From: Gaiellasilicea sp035556515
Lineage (GTDB): Bacteria; Actinomycetota; Thermoleophilia; Gaiellales; Gaiellaceae
Direction of reading: 5' to 3'
NCBI GenBank assembly: GCA_035556515.1
Contig: DATMEO010000082.1
Coordinates: forward strand, 1 to 5,933
DNA: 5,933 nucleotides
This document shows positions 4,450-5,933 of this stretch, one piece after another (position 1 is the first letter of the stretch; each line of letters opens with the position of its first letter). The notes beneath the pieces are model-generated. The model ran no database searches, was not told the origin of the DNA, and saw nothing but the letters and a program-made list of their open reading frames with translations. Position numbers and translations under genes: made by a program.

Positions 4450-5124
4450 TCATTCGACCAGCTTGTAGCCCACCCCCCAGACGTTGACGACGAAGCGGTC
4501 GCCCGGCTCGCGTTCGAGCTTCGAGCGAAGGCGCGAGACATGCGAGTCGAGCGTTCTCGTGCGCGTGAACGACCTGTAGCCCCAGACGTCGCGGAGCAGC
4601 TCGTCCTTGGTGAAGACGCGGTTGGGCTCGGCGGCGAGCGCGGCCAGCAGCTCGAACTCCTTGCCCGCGAGATGAACGGCCTTGCCTCGGACCGTGACAA
4701 CGCGGGCGGGCAGGTCGATGGCCAGCTCACCGACCTGAATGCGGTTCTGCCGCGGCGGGGCAACGCGGCGCAGCACCGCTCGGATCCGCGCGACAAGCTC
4801 GTCGTAGACGACCGGTCGGCTGAGGTAGTCGTCGGCGCCCCGCTGGAACGCCCGCACCCTGTCGACGGCGTCGCCCTCCGCCGGGCCGAGCACGATCACC
4901 GGAACGTCGCGGTTCCACGTCCGTCCGGGCTCGCCTTCGCGTAGCCGCGCGCAGAGCTCGAGCTCGGAGCAGAGGACGAGATCCGGCCGCGTTCGCTCTG
5001 CGAGCGCGAGCGCTTCGCCGCCGAACGCTGCCTGGAGCACGTGGAAGCCGTCGCTCTGGAGCTGACGCTCGAGGTAGCCGCGGATCGCGGGCTCCGGCTC
5101 GGCGAGGAGCAGCGCGGCTGTCAT
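4450..5124 (-). CDS. Atypical OmpR/PhoB-family response regulator with degenerate receiver domain
   Basis: A 224-residue transcription factor with an N-terminal receiver fold (about 1-120) and a complete C-terminal winged helix (about 128-224). The output domain is canonical: GKAVHLAGKEFELLAALA, then FTKDELLRDVWGY, the recognition helix region RTRTLDSHVSRLRSKLE (188-204) and the wing WGVGYKLVE at the end. The receiver scaffold aligns well (GADDYL at 96-101), but the phosphorylation site is gone. The acidic pair is E9-P10, the acceptor aspartate position is S53, about seven residues of the following loop are missing, the switch threonine position is G80, and the conserved lysine is R103. It should therefore work without normal phosphorylation. 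ATG 5122-5124 begins the receiver exactly; the open frame continues to 5349 but only as antisense of the kelch gene. No histidine kinase is adjacent. Confidence 0.92.
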   Translation of the reverse strand: MTAALLLAEPEPAIRGYLERQLQSDGFHVLQAAFGGEALALAERTRPDLVLCSELELCARLREGEPGRTWNRDVPVIVLGPAEGDAVDRVRAFQRGADDYLSRPVVYDELVARIRAVLRRVAPPRQNRIQVGELAIDLPARVVTVRGKAVHLAGKEFELLAALAAEPNRVFTKDELLRDVWGYRSFTRTRTLDSHVSRLRSKLEREPGDRFVVNVWGVGYKLVE

Positions 5125-5161
5125 GCTTTCGACGCTAGCAATGCCTTTTCGGAGCCGAAAG
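5125..5161. promoter_or_regulatory. Divergent regulator/kelch intergenic region with a small palindrome
   Basis: Only 37 bp separate the two divergent starts, so regulatory signals must overlap coding ends. It contains the palindrome TTTCGG-AG-CCGAAA (5147-5160), and TTTCG is repeated at 5127-5131 and 5147-5151, exactly 20 bp apart. PhoB-type regulators usually bind direct repeats at about 10-11 bp steps, so a two-turn spacing could be an operator. The palindrome also covers the kelch ribosome binding site. No convincing -35/-10 pair was seen. Confidence 0.3.
5151..5154 (+). promoter_or_regulatory. Ribosome binding site of the kelch gene
   Basis: GGAG, 7 nt before ATG 5162. It supports ATG 5162 over the in-frame ATG at 5141, which would add seven residues and has no comparable upstream site. 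Confidence 0.5.
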
Positions 5162-5933
5162 ATGTCCTTTCCAACGATTCTGCGACGATCGCTCCCCACC
5201 TGGCTCCTCTTGACGGTGCCGGTGGCAGTGGCGGCGACCGGAGGCTGGGAGCGCCACGCGCCGCTCCCGGAACCGCGAACGGAGGTTGCCGCCGGAGTCG
5301 CCCGCGGCGAGATCGTCGTCGTCGGCGGCTTCACGGCCAACGGCGGCAACGCAGCTCGTACCGACGCCTACTCGGTCGCCCGCAACACGTGGCGACGGCT
5401 CCCCGACCTGCCGCTCTCGGTCGATCATGCCGCTTCCGCCAGCGCGAACGGGAACGTCTACGTCGTCGGCGGCTACGGCGGCGACCGCAACCCGCTGAGG
5501 ACCGTGTTCGTGCTCGGGCAGGACGAGACCTGGCGGCGCCTGCCGCAGCTGCCCGACGCCCGCGCGGCCGCCGCCGCCGCGATCGCAGGGGGCAAGCTCT
5601 ACGTCCTCGGCGGCGTCGACGGCCGGCGCAGCCTCGCCCGGGTCGCCTTCGCGCTCGACCTGAAGACACGCCGCTGGGCTCGGCTTCCCGGACCGTCGCC
5701 GCGCGAGCACCTCGCGGCGGCCGCGGCCGGAACGCGCGTGTACGCGCTCGGCGGCCGCAGCGCCGGGATCGACACGAACACGGCGCGCTTCCAGGTCTAT
5801 GACGCGCGGACGCGCCGCTGGACACGGCTCGCGTCGATCCCGCAGGCGCGCGGCGGCACCGGCGCCGCGTTCGTCGACGGCCGGATCGTCTCGGTCGGCG
5901 GCGAGCGCCCACAGGGGACGATCGCGTCCGTCT
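5162..5933 (+). CDS. Secreted kelch-repeat beta-propeller protein (N-terminal part, cut by window edge)
   Basis: The 257 visible residues stay open to the window end. A signal peptide is likely: ILRRS at 6-10, a hydrophobic stretch WLLLTVPVAVAA at 14-25, and an AxA-type cleavage site near 24-25, so the protein should be exported. Kelch repeats follow, each with a paired-glycine strand and a downstream tryptophan. The glycine pairs are at 55-56, 103-104, 150-151, 197-198 and 246-247 (for example VYVVGGY, LYVLGGV, VYALGGR), spaced 47-49 residues. Tryptophans occur in NTWRRLPDLP, ETWRRLPQLP, RRWARLPGP and RRWTRLASIP. Six or seven such blades normally close a propeller, so at least one is missing beyond the edge. 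Kelch propellers serve as binding platforms or, more rarely, enzymes; the function is unknown here. It is divergent from the atypical regulator, which may control it. Confidence 0.87.
   Translation, partial: MSFPTILRRSLPTWLLLTVPVAVAATGGWERHAPLPEPRTEVAAGVARGEIVVVGGFTANGGNAARTDAYSVARNTWRRLPDLPLSVDHAASASANGNVYVVGGYGGDRNPLRTVFVLGQDETWRRLPQLPDARAAAAAAIAGGKLYVLGGVDGRRSLARVAFALDLKTRRWARLPGPSPREHLAAAAAGTRVYALGGRSAGIDTNTARFQVYDARTRRWTRLASIPQARGGTGAAFVDGRIVSVGGERPQGTIASV

Noticed and set aside
5177..5235. Twin-arginine (Tat) signal in the kelch protein
   Set aside because: LRRSLPT has the arginine pair but not the following Phe/Leu-Lys pattern; an ordinary Sec signal explains the sequence better.
5125..5349. 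N-terminal extension of the response regulator by 75 residues
   Set aside because: The receiver domain starts exactly at ATG 5122-5124; the extension is low-complexity and antisense to the kelch signal peptide and first repeat, as expected for a shadow frame in high-GC DNA.

Overview
The window comes from a high-GC bacterium. Nearly every codon ends in G or C, genes are tightly packed or overlapping, and GTG starts are used. The gene set (mraZ-rsmH head of the division cluster, an AlkZ-like winged-helix protein, an ECF sigma factor joined to an O6-alkylguanine transferase, and a PhoB-type regulator) suits an actinobacterium. The class Thermoleophilia is a reasonable guess from general resemblance but is not proven. 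No rRNA, tRNA, CRISPR array, transposon or phage gene was seen, and no gene-free stretch exceeds about 140 bases.

Layout. 1-916 (minus): start of the dcw cell-wall/division operon. mraZ is followed by rsmH, which begins inside the mraZ 3' end and runs off the left edge. 917-1020: a divergent intergenic region with four GTGG(G/T) boxes at an exact 10-bp period, the expected MraZ operator, overlapping a plausible mraZ promoter. 1021-2109 (plus): an AlkZ/YcaQ-like (HTH_42) putative DNA glycosylase with a QAQ motif. 2099-2902 (minus): a PfkB-family sugar/nucleoside kinase, convergent with and overlapping the glycosylase gene. 2903-3039: a divergent region with nested inverted repeats and an ECF-type promoter candidate. 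3040-4449 (plus): a compact operon of ECF sigma factor, O6-methylguanine-DNA methyltransferase (4-bp ATGA overlap) and a small SnoaL/NTF2-like protein. 4450-5124 (minus): a winged-helix response regulator whose receiver domain has lost its phosphorylation residues; its stop codon abuts the SnoaL stop. 5162-5933 (plus): a secreted kelch beta-propeller protein, divergent from the regulator and cut by the right edge.

How it may work together. The left part is standard division-cluster biology under MraZ autoregulation. The middle is richer in DNA-alkylation repair than expected by default: a putative alkyl-base glycosylase and a suicide alkyltransferase lie within 1.4 kb, and the transferase is co-transcribed with a sigma factor that may drive its own promoter. 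The right part pairs a probably phosphorylation-independent regulator with a secreted kelch protein across a 37-bp divergent gap. The last two groupings are inferences from gene order. The most unusual single observation is the degenerate receiver domain of the regulator.
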